In this document: one piece after another, positions 46,831-56,300 of the stretch
How positions within the stretch are numbered: position 1 is the first letter of the stretch
Layout of the letters: each line of letters begins with the position of its first letter
From: Prolixibacteraceae bacterium UBA6029
Lineage (GTDB): Bacteria; Bacteroidota; Bacteroidia; Bacteroidales; Prolixibacteraceae
Reading direction: 5' to 3'
NCBI GenBank assembly: GCA_002429385.1
Contig: DIZL01000006.1
Span: forward strand, 1-64,000
Length of the DNA stretch: 64,000 nucleotides
Position numbers and translations under genes: made by a program
Notes under the pieces: model-generated
What the model saw: the letters and a program-made list of their open reading frames with translations, nothing else
Database searches by the model: none
Told to the model about the DNA's origin: nothing

Positions 46831-46942
46831 TTTGTGTATACCTTGTGTATACCTTAAGTATACCTTGTGTGTACCTTATGTATTATGGAACACATATTCT
46901 ATACCTATGCTAATTTCTATCTATACTTAATGTATACCCAAA
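46831..46942. repeat. 11-bp-unit inverted element, five units per arm (element D)
   Basis: Left arm: TTTGTGTATAC, CTTGTGTATAC, CTTAAGTATAC, CTTGTGTGTAC, CTTATGTATTA (46831-46885). Right arm: GAACACATATT, CTATACCTATG, CTAATTTCTAT, CTATACTTAAT, GTATACCCAAA (46888-46942). Unit number, centre, terminal unit (GTATACnCAAA) and preceding GTGTCAC match element B at 7327-7438 in the same orientation. Confidence 0.85.
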
Positions 46943-47097
46943 TAGTAAGGCGAATATAGCCCGAGAAATAGTCATGTCATTACCCGTCCTTGTTGTAAAA
47001 TAAATCGATTATACAGGCAAATGAAATCCTTACAATACCCGAATGGATTGTACTGAAGGACAAACTTTTAGCTTAAGGGGGGAAAATGGAATCAGGA

Positions 47098-47146
47098 AAG
47101 AAAAAAAAGGGATTCCATCTCACTTTGAAATGATGGAATCCCTTTT
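47098..47146 (-). terminator. Strong terminator of the molybdenum hydroxylase operon
   Basis: AAAAGGGATTCCATC (47105-47119) and GATGGAATCCCTTTT (47132-47146) form a perfect 15-bp stem with a 12-base loop. On the minus strand it is followed by a run of eight U, 14 bases after the stop codon at 47160. Confidence 0.85.
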
Positions 47147-47159
47147 ACCGGTCAGATGA

Positions 47160-49298
47160 CTATACTTTGCCAATGGCCTCCAGCACACGGGCAGGGGTCA
47201 TCGGAAGCTGGTAGAGCCTGGCGCCCGTGGCATCAAATATGGCATTGGCAATCACTGCTCCCATGCAGATGATCCCGGGTTCGCCCCCTGCCTGGGGAGC
47301 CTCATTTTTATCCAGAATCCGTGTTTGAATTTCAGGAATCCATGAAAATTGAGGAATCTGGTAGGTATCATAGTTGCCTGTATGAATATCGCCTCCGGTA
47401 AACAACACTTCTTCGCTCAACGCATAACCCATCCCCATGGTGATGCAGCCTTCCATCTGAATAGTTGCGCCTTCGGGATTGATGCAGTAACCCATTTCCT
47501 GGGCACAGGCCACACGAACCACCTTCACCTTCCCTGTTGTCTTATCGACTTTGACTTCGGCTATATGAGCCACATAACTGCCGGCATCGAATCCGCAGGC
47601 AATTCCGTATCCTCTTCCTGAAGGAGATTTAGCAGGTTTCCAGCCAAATAAGTCAGCTACAGCTTTAAGTACGCCAATCATGCGTTCATCTTTCAGGTTC
47701 TTCAATCTGAATTCAAGAGGATCGGTACCGGTTTTAGCAGCCATCCTGTCGATTTGCGATTCACGGGCAAAGGTATTGGTGTTGTTTCCGGGAGCCCGCC
47801 AGGCGCCGGTTCCGAAAGGATGTACATCTTTTGCAGAATGACTGGTGGTTTTTGCATCTGGAACATCATAGACCGTATCAGATCCTCTGGCACCGGCAAA
47901 ATATTCGTGGTAGTCCCACACGGATATTTTCCCAGCCTTACTGACTCCTGATGTGATTTTAATTACAGCGGCAGGTCTGAAGGTATCGTTGAAGAATTCC
48001 TCCTTACGAGTATACTGAAGCATTACGGGCTTTCCTGACGCTTTGGCTAGCCGGGCCGCTTCGATGGCCTGCAGGAATGCTCCTTTTCCACCAAAACCTC
48101 CACCCAGAAAAGGCGGGATGACTCGAACCTTATCGAGACTCATTCCCAGTTCACGGGCTACGCCATCCTGGGTTCCAAAGGGAGTTTGCGTTGAGGCTCT
48201 CAGAATAATCTTATCTCCCTCAAAATAAGCCAGTGCGGTATGCGGTTCCATGGGTGAATGGGCCACGTAGCTGTTATAGTATTCACCTTCGAAAGATAAT
48301 TCCGCATTCTTTTTAGCAGATTCAACATCCCCGGTATTTTTAACGATTCTTGCTTCAGAAGGAAATTCAAGAAGATGTTTGAAAATGGTCTTATCATCCA
48401 CTTTCATTTCGTCGAACTTGTATTCAGCCTTTACTTTTTTAAGGGCTGCTTCTGCTTTCTCCGGATCTTTATGGAGTATGGCAACCAGATCCTTGTCACG
48501 GGCAATCACAATTCCATCCATCTTTTCAGCTTCAGAAGTATCCGCTGAAACCAGCGTTGCACCGTGTGAAGGCGGACGAAGAATTTTGGCATACAACATT
48601 CCGGGCATTCGGAAGTCGCCCGAGTACATCGCTTCACCTTTGACCTTTGCAACTCCGTCGGCATGTTTGAACGATTTGCCCCTGAGTTTATATTCGCTGA
48701 AATCTTTAGGCTTTGGTTTTACGTCCATGAACTTTTCAATCCGTTTACCTTTGGTCAGTTGTCCGAAACTTACTTTCTTCTCCTTATTTGCTTTGATAAA
48801 AACAGTCCCGTTTTCGACGGACACTTCTTCCGGTTTGACCTTCAGGTATTCGGCGCCAAGACTCAATAAAACGACACGGGCCTCTGCCACCGCTCCAAGG
48901 AGTGACGGACCCAGTATGCGGGTAGACATTGATCCCCAGGTTCCCATGTCATACGGGCAAAGCTCAGTATCGCCCATCACCATTTTTATACTTTCAATGG
49001 GAGTATCCAGTTCGTCGGCAATCATTTGAGGGAATGAGGTGATTATACCCTGCCCCATTTCAATTTTGCCCACCATACAGGTTATGTTTCCATCTTCACC
49101 AATATGTAAGAATGAATTGTAATCAGTCGGGAGTGACCTTCGTTGCTCTGCTTCAGCAGCTATGCCTGTCAGGAAATCGCCCAACTGAAAATAGATAAAA
49201 AGACCACCACCAAGCAGTTTTACAAAATCTCTGCGGTTGAATTCAAATGAAGGATTGTTTTCGGGCAATTCGTCACGGTAATATTTATTTCTTTCCAT
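47160..49298 (-). CDS. Molybdenum hydroxylase catalytic subunit (xanthine dehydrogenase family)
   Basis: 712 residues from the ATG at 49298. The N-terminus NRRDFVKLLGGGLFIYF is a Tat-type signal, so the folded enzyme is probably exported to the periplasm. The molybdopterin-binding domains show GKIEMGQGI, LGGGFGGKGAFLQA, PFGTGAWRAPGNN and the catalytic Glu in GGEPGIICMG near 673. It resembles the isoquinoline 1-oxidoreductase or aldehyde dehydrogenase beta-subunits. It is followed upstream by a 2Fe-2S subunit; no FAD subunit gene is present, so electrons probably go to a cytochrome or quinone. Substrate unknown (aldehyde or N-heterocycle). Confidence 0.88.
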   Translation of the reverse strand: MERNKYYRDELPENNPSFEFNRRDFVKLLGGGLFIYFQLGDFLTGIAAEAEQRRSLPTDYNSFLHIGEDGNITCMVGKIEMGQGIITSFPQMIADELDTPIESIKMVMGDTELCPYDMGTWGSMSTRILGPSLLGAVAEARVVLLSLGAEYLKVKPEEVSVENGTVFIKANKEKKVSFGQLTKGKRIEKFMDVKPKPKDFSEYKLRGKSFKHADGVAKVKGEAMYSGDFRMPGMLYAKILRPPSHGATLVSADTSEAEKMDGIVIARDKDLVAILHKDPEKAEAALKKVKAEYKFDEMKVDDKTIFKHLLEFPSEARIVKNTGDVESAKKNAELSFEGEYYNSYVAHSPMEPHTALAYFEGDKIILRASTQTPFGTQDGVARELGMSLDKVRVIPPFLGGGFGGKGAFLQAIEAARLAKASGKPVMLQYTRKEEFFNDTFRPAAVIKITSGVSKAGKISVWDYHEYFAGARGSDTVYDVPDAKTTSHSAKDVHPFGTGAWRAPGNNTNTFARESQIDRMAAKTGTDPLEFRLKNLKDERMIGVLKAVADLFGWKPAKSPSGRGYGIACGFDAGSYVAHIAEVKVDKTTGKVKVVRVACAQEMGYCINPEGATIQMEGCITMGMGYALSEEVLFTGGDIHTGNYDTYQIPQFSWIPEIQTRILDKNEAPQAGGEPGIICMGAVIANAIFDATGARLYQLPMTPARVLEAIGKV

Positions 49299-49336
49299 AA
49301 TCACGATAGTTTTTTGTTGAATGAATCAGGGTTTAC

Positions 49337-49807
49337 TTAAACCTTCGAAGTACCGGCGACCGATTCGATAGCCTCTATAATTCGCTTGTGAGCGCCACAG
49401 CGGCAATAATTATCTTCCATGCCTTCAATAATCTGCGCCCTACTCAGATGGGGATTTTTCAGCAAGAGTGCATAGGCATTCATGATCATTCCCGGAGTAC
49501 AGAATCCACACTGCAGAGCATCATGATCGACAAAAGCCTGCTGAACAGGATGAAGCTTCCCATTGGCCGACAATCCTTCGATAGTCATCACCTTTTTACC
49601 CTTCACATCTTCCATAGTAATTCCGCACGAGCGGACAGCTTCACCGTCCAGTATTACCGTACAGGCGCCGCAATACCCCTCTCCGCAGCCATACTTGGTT
49701 CCGGTAAGGTTAAAATTGGTACGGAGGGCCCAGAGCAAGGTCTGGCCTTTTTCGAGTGGTAGTTCCACTTTCTTCCCGTTTAGTTCAAATTGAATGTTTT
49801 CAGCCAT
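49337..49807 (-). CDS. 2Fe-2S subunit of the molybdenum hydroxylase
   Basis: 156 residues from the ATG at 49807 (MAENIQFELNGKKVELP); the overlap with mocA fixes the start. First plant-type cluster: CGEGYCGACTVILDG plus the later CGI Cys; second cluster: CGFCTPGMIMNAYALL and NYCRCGAHKRIIEAI. It passes electrons from the molybdenum centre. Unlike the large subunit it has no signal peptide, so it is probably exported bound to its Tat-carrying partner. 38 bases separate the two genes. Confidence 0.9.
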   Translation of the reverse strand: MAENIQFELNGKKVELPLEKGQTLLWALRTNFNLTGTKYGCGEGYCGACTVILDGEAVRSCGITMEDVKGKKVMTIEGLSANGKLHPVQQAFVDHDALQCGFCTPGMIMNAYALLLKNPHLSRAQIIEGMEDNYCRCGAHKRIIEAIESVAGTSKV

Positions 49808-50402
49808 GGTGTGTAGTTTTATATATTTCATTGATATAGTCGTCTTTGGTATCAATATCCCTTACGATTTCCGGCGAGAAGGTTTCCACCTCACAAATAT
49901 CTTCCGGGAAGGTCTGTGCGATTGATCTTAAACCGATTACCGGATTCAGATTCGATAATTCAGTTCTGTATTTCAGGTCATAGAGGTTTGGATGGCCACG
50001 TTTCCCATCAAACAGAGGAATTACAATTCCCTTACCCGAACTTTTCCAGGCTTCAACCACCTTCCCGGTAACCTTTGCCGGGATAAAAGGCTGATCTCCA
50101 AGGAATATTAACACCGCACGAGTTGAGATAGGTAATGAACTTACCCCACATATTACTGAGCTATGCATACCGTCCCTGTAATTTTCGTTATGGATAAAAC
50201 TTACCGGCCATGCTTTTAAAGCATCAGCAATTTCGTCATGATCAGCGCCCAAGACAACCTTAATGTGCAGGATTCCTGAACCCAGTATATTTTCAACCAC
50301 TTTCTCAATGATGGTTTTCCCTTCGAAAGGCAACAACAGTTTCTGTGTTCCCATCCGGCTTGACAAACCTGCCGATAAAACTATGGCCCAGATATCATTC
50401 AT
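49800..50402 (-). CDS. mocA: Molybdenum cofactor cytidylyltransferase (MocA-like)
   Basis: 200 residues. Nucleotidyltransferase fold with VLSAGLSSRMGTQKLLLPFE at 8-27, the CTP-binding loop and FLGDQPFIPAK. It attaches CMP to molybdopterin for the xanthine-dehydrogenase family enzymes. It overlaps the 2Fe-2S subunit gene by 8 bases and xdhC by 4 (ATGA), so the four genes form one coupled operon: xdhC, mocA, 2Fe-2S subunit, catalytic subunit. Confidence 0.9.
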   Translation of the reverse strand: MNDIWAIVLSAGLSSRMGTQKLLLPFEGKTIIEKVVENILGSGILHIKVVLGADHDEIADALKAWPVSFIHNENYRDGMHSSVICGVSSLPISTRAVLIFLGDQPFIPAKVTGKVVEAWKSSGKGIVIPLFDGKRGHPNLYDLKYRTELSNLNPVIGLRSIAQTFPEDICEVETFSPEIVRDIDTKDDYINEIYKTTHHG

Positions 50403-51481
50403 TGAGGTATATGTTTTTGATTTCTGACTTTTACCAGTTGGGCTGCAATACTGACAGCAATATCTTCAACAGACTGCGCCCCGATGTCCAGGCCTATGGG
50501 AGTATATATCCGCTCCCATTGTTCCGGAGAAGCCCATCCGTTAGTCAGGAAGGATGTCTTCATTTGGGCTACTTTAGCCTTACTGCCGATCATTCCGATA
50601 TAAGCCAACCTTGAGGATATGACTTTACGAAGTACTTCTGCATCGCACTTATGACCGTGGGTTACAATGACCAGGTAGGAATCATCCCCCATCTGAAGTT
50701 GATCATGGAGGGAATCAAAGGATCCGGAAAGCACAAAATCAGCATCAGGAATCAGGGATTTAGTGGCATATTCAGGTCGGTCATCCCAGACCGTAACTGA
50801 GAAACCCAGGAATTTCCCCAGATGGGCCAATGTCTGACCTATGTGACCAGCCCCTGCAATAAACAAGGAAGGCCTGGGAATAATGCTTTCAAGAAATATT
50901 AACCCATCCTGATTAATTTCCAACTCCTTTAAAGGGATTAACTTACATGAACCGTCATTCGGATGTTCGAACATTTCTGCAATTAAGGGCTCAATCTTAC
51001 TTCTTAGTTCATCCGGTAAATGGGGTTGATTGGTTTTTGAATACCAGTGACGACTGATTTTTATTTCTTCGGGATTGGCATTATCTATCAAGGTCATCAA
51101 TACCCCTTTTTGTCGTTCAGCAAGACTTTTCTTCAACTGCATAAAAACAGGCAGGTGCAATTCTGGAGCGGCATCCAGCAAAAGAGTCATACCCCCTCCA
51201 CAGATGGATTCACTTCCTTTGGTTATATCACCACTGAGGTCAAAAGAAAATATATCGGATAGATGAGACTTAAGGGCCAATTGTGCAAGATGAATAACCT
51301 TTAATTCGGTCATACCACCTCCGACAGTACCTGCAAGCAAGTGGTTAACACCTATCAGTGCTGAACTTCCAGCCTTTTGAGGCGTTGAGCCATGTGTCTG
51401 AAGGACAGTCGCCAGGACATAAGGGGTATGTGCCTGAAGAATATCAATGATTCCCGGATAACTAAAGGAGGATGTTTTCAT
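50399..51481 (-). CDS. xdhC: XdhC/CoxI-family molybdoenzyme maturation protein
   Basis: 360 residues from the ATG at 51481 (MKTSSFSYPGIIDILQAH). N-terminal XdhC/CoxI domain (TVLQTHGSTPQKAGSSALIG and CGGGMTLLLDA), and C-terminal Rossmann domain (FIAGAGHIGQTLAHLGKFLG, then DDRPEYA and VTHGHKCDAEVL). It binds and sulfurates the molybdenum cofactor and inserts it into the hydroxylase. First gene of the operon. Confidence 0.9.
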   Translation of the reverse strand: MKTSSFSYPGIIDILQAHTPYVLATVLQTHGSTPQKAGSSALIGVNHLLAGTVGGGMTELKVIHLAQLALKSHLSDIFSFDLSGDITKGSESICGGGMTLLLDAAPELHLPVFMQLKKSLAERQKGVLMTLIDNANPEEIKISRHWYSKTNQPHLPDELRSKIEPLIAEMFEHPNDGSCKLIPLKELEINQDGLIFLESIIPRPSLFIAGAGHIGQTLAHLGKFLGFSVTVWDDRPEYATKSLIPDADFVLSGSFDSLHDQLQMGDDSYLVIVTHGHKCDAEVLRKVISSRLAYIGMIGSKAKVAQMKTSFLTNGWASPEQWERIYTPIGLDIGAQSVEDIAVSIAAQLVKVRNQKHIPQ

Positions 51482-51580
51482 ACAAATCGTAATTCTATGC
51501 GTGCAGTGAGTGTTTTGGAAGATAATCCAAGGCACGCAAATACACGTCTAAAATTAACGATTATTAAAACATTATACTAT

Positions 51581-51668
51581 CAGAACGACGGAAAAAAGTC
51601 ATTAGTCATTGGAAAAGTCTCTTTATTAACTTTTTCCCAATGACTAATGACTTTTTTCCGTCGTTCTG
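51581..51668. repeat. Perfect 32-bp hairpin with 7-bp units
   Basis: Bases 51581-51612 and 51637-51668 are exact reverse complements. The arm contains heptamer repeats (AATGACT/TAATGAC followed by TTTTTTC). It lies downstream of the minus-strand gene at 51680 and upstream of xdhC, and could terminate the former. It combines the 7-bp periodicity seen at gene ends elsewhere with a perfect palindrome. Confidence 0.8.
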
Positions 51669-51679
51669 GTGTGATGAGT

Positions 51680-52114
51680 TTACATGCGGTTCCATGGTAT
51701 ACCGCCAAGGATAAGCGCCAAAGCGATTAAAAAGAATATGGTGGCTATTTTGAATTTACCACTATCTGTTTTAGCCTTTTTGGATTTAGCGCGTCCAATA
51801 TGAACCAATACAACAGCAATAAGCATGATGGAGAAATGCTCGACTGCATAAAAGCGCAGATTGTTATCTTTCATAGCTGCACCAAAATCAGCCATAGCGA
51901 TCTTGGTTACCGGACTCAGGAAAAAATAAAGTGTGAGACCTAATAGCAATTGAATATCCATTAATGAAGTAAACACAATACCCAGCAAATTATCAATCTT
52001 CGTCCAGGGCTTTTTACCCATCCAGCCTGCCATGTATTTAACCAGTGTAACGACCAGACTAATCAAAAGCAACCATCTCAGGGTATTGTGCAAGAGTAGA
52101 AATTCGTTGTACAT
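51680..52114 (-). CDS. Small integral membrane protein of unknown function
   Basis: 144 residues with four predicted membrane helices (about 12-28, 45-65, 90-105 and 120-137). His residues occur within or near the helices (LLLHNTLRW, AVEHFSIML, VLVHIGRAK), which could bind haem, and relatives are often called cytochrome b-like for that reason; this is not proven. It ends with PWNRM. No operon partner; the upstream gap is 165 bases. Confidence 0.6.
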   Translation of the reverse strand: MYNEFLLLHNTLRWLLLISLVVTLVKYMAGWMGKKPWTKIDNLLGIVFTSLMDIQLLLGLTLYFFLSPVTKIAMADFGAAMKDNNLRFYAVEHFSIMLIAVVLVHIGRAKSKKAKTDSGKFKIATIFFLIALALILGGIPWNRM

Positions 52115-52279
52115 GTATATTTAAATTAAAGTGTTTTGATAGTTAACGATTGAAACCTGAATTGGTTGATATTATATTTGGAACCCAAGCATAAATACTG
52201 ATAAAAAGACAATCAATGCTTTGGGAATCATACGTCTTATTTGTTTCAATTTGTTTTTAGCCATTGTTCCTGATACACT

Positions 52280-52924
52280 TCATACAGAAAAGATTTCAGC
52301 TCCTTCGATCATTCGAAATCCTACCGTTTGATCCAGCGACATACGAATCATTTTTCCCGCCAAAACATCAACAGGAGTCGGCCTGTGATTCTTTAGGATA
52401 AAGCTGGTTATAAAGCGACTGATGATCAGTCCAAACTTCTCCCCTGCCCTTTTCTCCTGACGGTTCCCATCCAGTATGGAAGGCCTGAAAATGATCAGTT
52501 TTCTGAAGTTTAAGGTTGAAACCGCATCTTCCAATCCACCTTTTATACGAGAATAAAAAACGGATGATTTTGAACTGGCACCCATCGATGATACCAGTAC
52601 ATAAGCTGAAACTCCATTCTCTGCGGCTACTTTAGCAAATTCGTATTGATAGGTGAAATCGACCCCATACTGATTCTCCCTGGTTTTAGCTGTTTTGATG
52701 GTCGTGCCCATGGTTGAAAAAAGCACATCTCCCTGCAACAGGTGTTTCCAACTTTCGGGCGTATCGAAATCAATGAGATGTTCTACCAGTTTGGAATGCG
52801 TGATTCCGCTTTTCCGCCGAACAAATACATGTACTTTCTTAAAATCAGGATGTCTGAGTAGTTGCCCGACAAGCTATTGGCCAACCAATCCGCTGGCTCC
52901 AATCACATTGGCTACTTGTTCCAT
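52280..52924 (-). pseudogene. NAD(P)-binding oxidoreductase gene with an in-frame amber stop
   Basis: Start at 52924 overlaps the upstream SDR gene by 13 bases. The N-terminus reads MEQVANVIGASGLVGQ, then TAG at 52874-52876, and continues in the same frame with LVGQLLRHPDFKKVHVFVRR to the end (214 codons). The rest matches the NAD(P)H-binding (HTATIP2-like) family without other damage. The stop falls in the nucleotide-binding loop helix, where the family normally has a hydrophobic or polar residue. It is either a fresh nonsense mutation, a sequencing error, or a stop with readthrough. An internal restart at 52738 would lack the nucleotide-binding motif. Confidence 0.75.
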
Positions 52925-53982
52925 ATCAGTTGTTTTATAATTTCGTCGTTAAGCAGTTGTGTAAAATGATCCGAAACAGTTGTTTCAAAGGGAATAAACT
53001 CCATGGCCAAATCTTTACGAATATATGAATTGTCAAACTTGACATCAATGCCAACATTTAGCTTTACATACTTTCGGGTAAATCCTGCAAAAGGAGCAAT
53101 CAACCAGAACAATCCTTTGGGAACATACGATTTGGGGAGTGGGAACCGTGGATGTTGCTTACGAATTACATTGGCAACATCTAGGAAGTCTTTATGGTCG
53201 GCAACACATATATGGCGGCCAGATGCTAAAGGTACATACCCTGCCAGAATATGAGCTTTGGCCACATCACGTACATCCATAAAGCCCATCTTTCCTGCAG
53301 GTACACCGGTTTTAAACTTGCCAGTAGCCAACTGAATCATAAGATCGATGCTGGTGGAATCCGTTCGTTTGCTGAGAGAGGGGCCCATGATCAAACCAGG
53401 ATTGATTACCACCAAATCCCATCGTTCCTGCTGTCCAGCCATTTCCCAGGCCAGCTTTTCTGCCAGTGTTTTTGAGTAACCATAGGGCTGGTGATCGACT
53501 GTACTTGTAACATTCCAATCTTGTTCAGTAAAAACACCGTTTTTAGTTTTTTTAATATCAATTGAGTCACCATATATGGCGACCATACTCGAAGTCAACA
53601 CAACCCTTTTCACGCTATCGGTTTTATTAACCGAGTCCAGTACATTCCGTGTACCTTCATGTGCAGGCTCTATCAATTCCTTTTGCGCATTCTTTATACC
53701 AGATATTTTAAATGGAGATGCAGTATGAATCACAAGTTCGCAGCCTTTCATTGCTTCTGAAAAACTTCCCGGATGGAGCAGATCGGCTTCAAAAAACTGC
53801 AATACTCCTTTACTCGTTACAGCAATCTTTGTTAAATGAGCATACTTGTCCTTTTGGGCAATATTCCTTACCGTAGTCCTGACTTCTCTTCCTTCATCCA
53901 ATAATTGTTTAATGATCCAGGAAGCCAGGTATCCTGTACCTCCGGTTACCAATATAGGTTGTGTCTGATCAATGGTTTTCAT
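52912..53982 (-). CDS. NAD-dependent epimerase/dehydratase-family reductase (DFR-like SDR)
   Basis: 356 residues, extended short-chain dehydrogenase fold. Cofactor motif TGGTGYLASWIIKQL at 14-28, then VRTTVRN; catalytic Tyr and Lys in YGYSKTLAEKLAWEMA near 168-172; typical VINPGLIMGPSL substrate segment. The family includes dihydroflavonol-4-reductase-like enzymes and methylglyoxal or aldehyde reductases; substrate open. It overlaps the broken oxidoreductase gene and is probably cotranscribed with it. Confidence 0.87.
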   Translation of the reverse strand: MKTIDQTQPILVTGGTGYLASWIIKQLLDEGREVRTTVRNIAQKDKYAHLTKIAVTSKGVLQFFEADLLHPGSFSEAMKGCELVIHTASPFKISGIKNAQKELIEPAHEGTRNVLDSVNKTDSVKRVVLTSSMVAIYGDSIDIKKTKNGVFTEQDWNVTSTVDHQPYGYSKTLAEKLAWEMAGQQERWDLVVINPGLIMGPSLSKRTDSTSIDLMIQLATGKFKTGVPAGKMGFMDVRDVAKAHILAGYVPLASGRHICVADHKDFLDVANVIRKQHPRFPLPKSYVPKGLFWLIAPFAGFTRKYVKLNVGIDVKFDNSYIRKDLAMEFIPFETTVSDHFTQLLNDEIIKQLIWNK

Positions 53983-54305
53983 GCAACAGTTTTTTGTGGT
54001 GAACTCTTAAAAACAGAATAATACAAGTCTTTTCAAACCATGAATTTACCAAATTGTTCGAACATTTCAATCTTAACTTCCAATATTTAATAACAATCGG
54101 ATAAACAGGACAAGTGCGAGGAAGGATTTATTGCTGACAACGAGAGCAATCAGCTATAAACCAATAAATTATTGATCCTGACTCTGCACATTACCCAGTA
54201 TTCTTCGAAAAGCAAGCTGCATTTTATCAACTAAATTTCATTACACTTGTTACCTATCTAATAATTTCTGATCATCAAATCCATTAAACTTAAATCTGAT
54301 TATCC
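53983..54305. other. Divergent intergenic region before acs
   Basis: AT-rich, with no convincing promoter match, repeat or open frame. It must hold promoters for the SDR gene (minus) and acs (plus). Confidence 0.5.
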
Positions 54306-56219
54306 ATGGTACCAAAAATTCACAGTTTAGGTGGTTACATTCACGAGTATCAAAAAAGCGTTACCAATCCTGAAGCCTTTTGGGCTGAAGTTGCTGAAGG
54401 ATTTTACTGGCACAAACGCTGTGACACTGTCTTGGAATGGGACTTTAAAGGGCCTTCCATCAAATGGTTTGCCGGGGGGAAATTAAACATTACCGAGAAT
54501 ATCTTTGAAAGAAACCTATATACCATTGGCAATCAGCCTGCACTTATCTGGGAACCCAACAATCCGAATGAAAAAACGAGGCTATTAACCTATTTCGAAC
54601 TGTATAAGGAAGTCAACAAATTTGCCAATACACTCAAACAGCTTAATGTTAAGAAGGGTGACCGTGTAGCTATTTACATGCCAATGATCCCTGAACTTAC
54701 AATCGCCATGCTGGCCTGTGCACGGATAGGTGCCGTCCATTCGGTTGTCTTTGCCGGATTTTCTGCTAATTCTTTATCTGACCGCATCATCGATGCAGAT
54801 GCAAAGATCGTTTTGACTGCCGATGGAGGCTTCCGTGGCGACAAAATTACCCCACTCAAAAATATTGTTGATGAAGCATTGGAAACCTGTCCTGATGTTG
54901 AAAAGGTAATAGTTTATCAACGTACCAATTCGAAAATAAACATGGTCGAAGGCCGTGATATCTGGTGGCATAAAGCCATTGAGGGTATGTTAGAAGAATG
55001 CCCTGCAGAAGAAATGGATGCAGAAGATAATCTGTTTATTCTTTATACTTCCGGCTCGACCGGCAAACCCAAGGGTATTGTTCATACCACCGCAGGGTAT
55101 ATGGTTTATACTGCGTATACCTTTCTGAATGTCTTCCAATACAATGCGGGTGATGTCTATTTCTGCACCGCGGATATAGGTTGGGTCACCGGTCATTCCT
55201 ACATCGTTTACGGACCGTTACTCAATGGTGCACAAACACTGATGTTCGAAGGAATCCCAACATGGCCTGATGCCGGACGTTTCTGGGATGTGGTCGACAA
55301 GCATAAAGTCAACCAGTTTTATACTGCCCCCACGGCCATCCGTTCCTTGATTGCGCTTGGAATGGAACACATTACAAATAAAGACTTATCGTCACTGAAA
55401 GTATTGGGAACTGTCGGCGAACCCATCAACGAAGAAGCATGGCATTGGTACCACGATCATATTGGACGCAACCGCTGCCCGATTGTTGATACCTGGTGGC
55501 AAACCGAAACCGGAGGAGTAATGATCAGTCCTATCCCCGGAATTATTCCTACAAAACCTTCATTTGCAACCTTACCCCTACCTGGAATTCAACCGGTTAT
55601 TGTGAATGGGGACAATAAGGAATTGACCGGAAACAGTGTCAAAGGAAATCTTTGCATCAAATTCCCCTGGCCTGGAATGGCCCGAACGATCTGGGGCGAT
55701 CACGAACGATTCAGAAAAACCTATTTCTCAACCTTCAAGAACCTGTATTTTACAGGCGATGGGGCACAACGCGACGAAGATGGATACTACCGTATACTGG
55801 GTCGTGTTGACGATGTGATCAACGTATCGGGTCACCGACTGGGAACAGCTGAAATTGAAAATGCTATTAACTCACATCCATTGGTCAACGAATCGGCTGT
55901 AGTGGGTTACCCCCATTCGATTAAAGGACAGGGCATCTATGCCTTTGTAGTATGCGGTGAACTTTCGACCGGTGGGGAAGAAGGTATCCGCAAGAGCATC
56001 AAGATGGCGGTTACCAATATGATTGGTCCTTTTGCGCGTCCTGACCTGATTCAACTCGTACCCGGATTACCAAAGACCCGTTCAGGAAAGATTATGCGTC
56101 GTATACTCCGGAAAGTGGCTGAAGGCGATGCCTCTAACCTGGGCGATATAACAACCTTATTGGATGAAGAAGTTGTTGACAAAATCATTGACGGGGCGCT
56201 TGTCCCTGTGAAACGGTAA
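54306..56219 (+). CDS. acs: Acetyl-CoA synthetase (AMP-forming)
   Basis: 637 residues. Motifs: ILYTSGSTGKPKGIVHTTAG near 240-260, VDTWWQTETGGVMISP, FTGDGAQRDEDGYYRILGRVDDVINVSGHRLG, and the C-terminal PKTRSGKIMRRILRK with the Lys that is acetylated by Pat-type enzymes in other bacteria. Converts acetate, ATP and CoA to acetyl-CoA. Length and motifs fit acetyl- over propionyl-specific forms, though the latter cannot be excluded. Single gene. Confidence 0.93.
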   Translation: MVPKIHSLGGYIHEYQKSVTNPEAFWAEVAEGFYWHKRCDTVLEWDFKGPSIKWFAGGKLNITENIFERNLYTIGNQPALIWEPNNPNEKTRLLTYFELYKEVNKFANTLKQLNVKKGDRVAIYMPMIPELTIAMLACARIGAVHSVVFAGFSANSLSDRIIDADAKIVLTADGGFRGDKITPLKNIVDEALETCPDVEKVIVYQRTNSKINMVEGRDIWWHKAIEGMLEECPAEEMDAEDNLFILYTSGSTGKPKGIVHTTAGYMVYTAYTFLNVFQYNAGDVYFCTADIGWVTGHSYIVYGPLLNGAQTLMFEGIPTWPDAGRFWDVVDKHKVNQFYTAPTAIRSLIALGMEHITNKDLSSLKVLGTVGEPINEEAWHWYHDHIGRNRCPIVDTWWQTETGGVMISPIPGIIPTKPSFATLPLPGIQPVIVNGDNKELTGNSVKGNLCIKFPWPGMARTIWGDHERFRKTYFSTFKNLYFTGDGAQRDEDGYYRILGRVDDVINVSGHRLGTAEIENAINSHPLVNESAVVGYPHSIKGQGIYAFVVCGELSTGGEEGIRKSIKMAVTNMIGPFARPDLIQLVPGLPKTRSGKIMRRILRKVAEGDASNLGDITTLLDEEVVDKIIDGALVPVKR

Positions 56220-56300
56220 AACCTATACGAAAGCGGAAACCTATAATATAAGAAGTGATCAGCCGCAGAGTTCAGTGTTCAACAAAAGAATGCTGAACTC

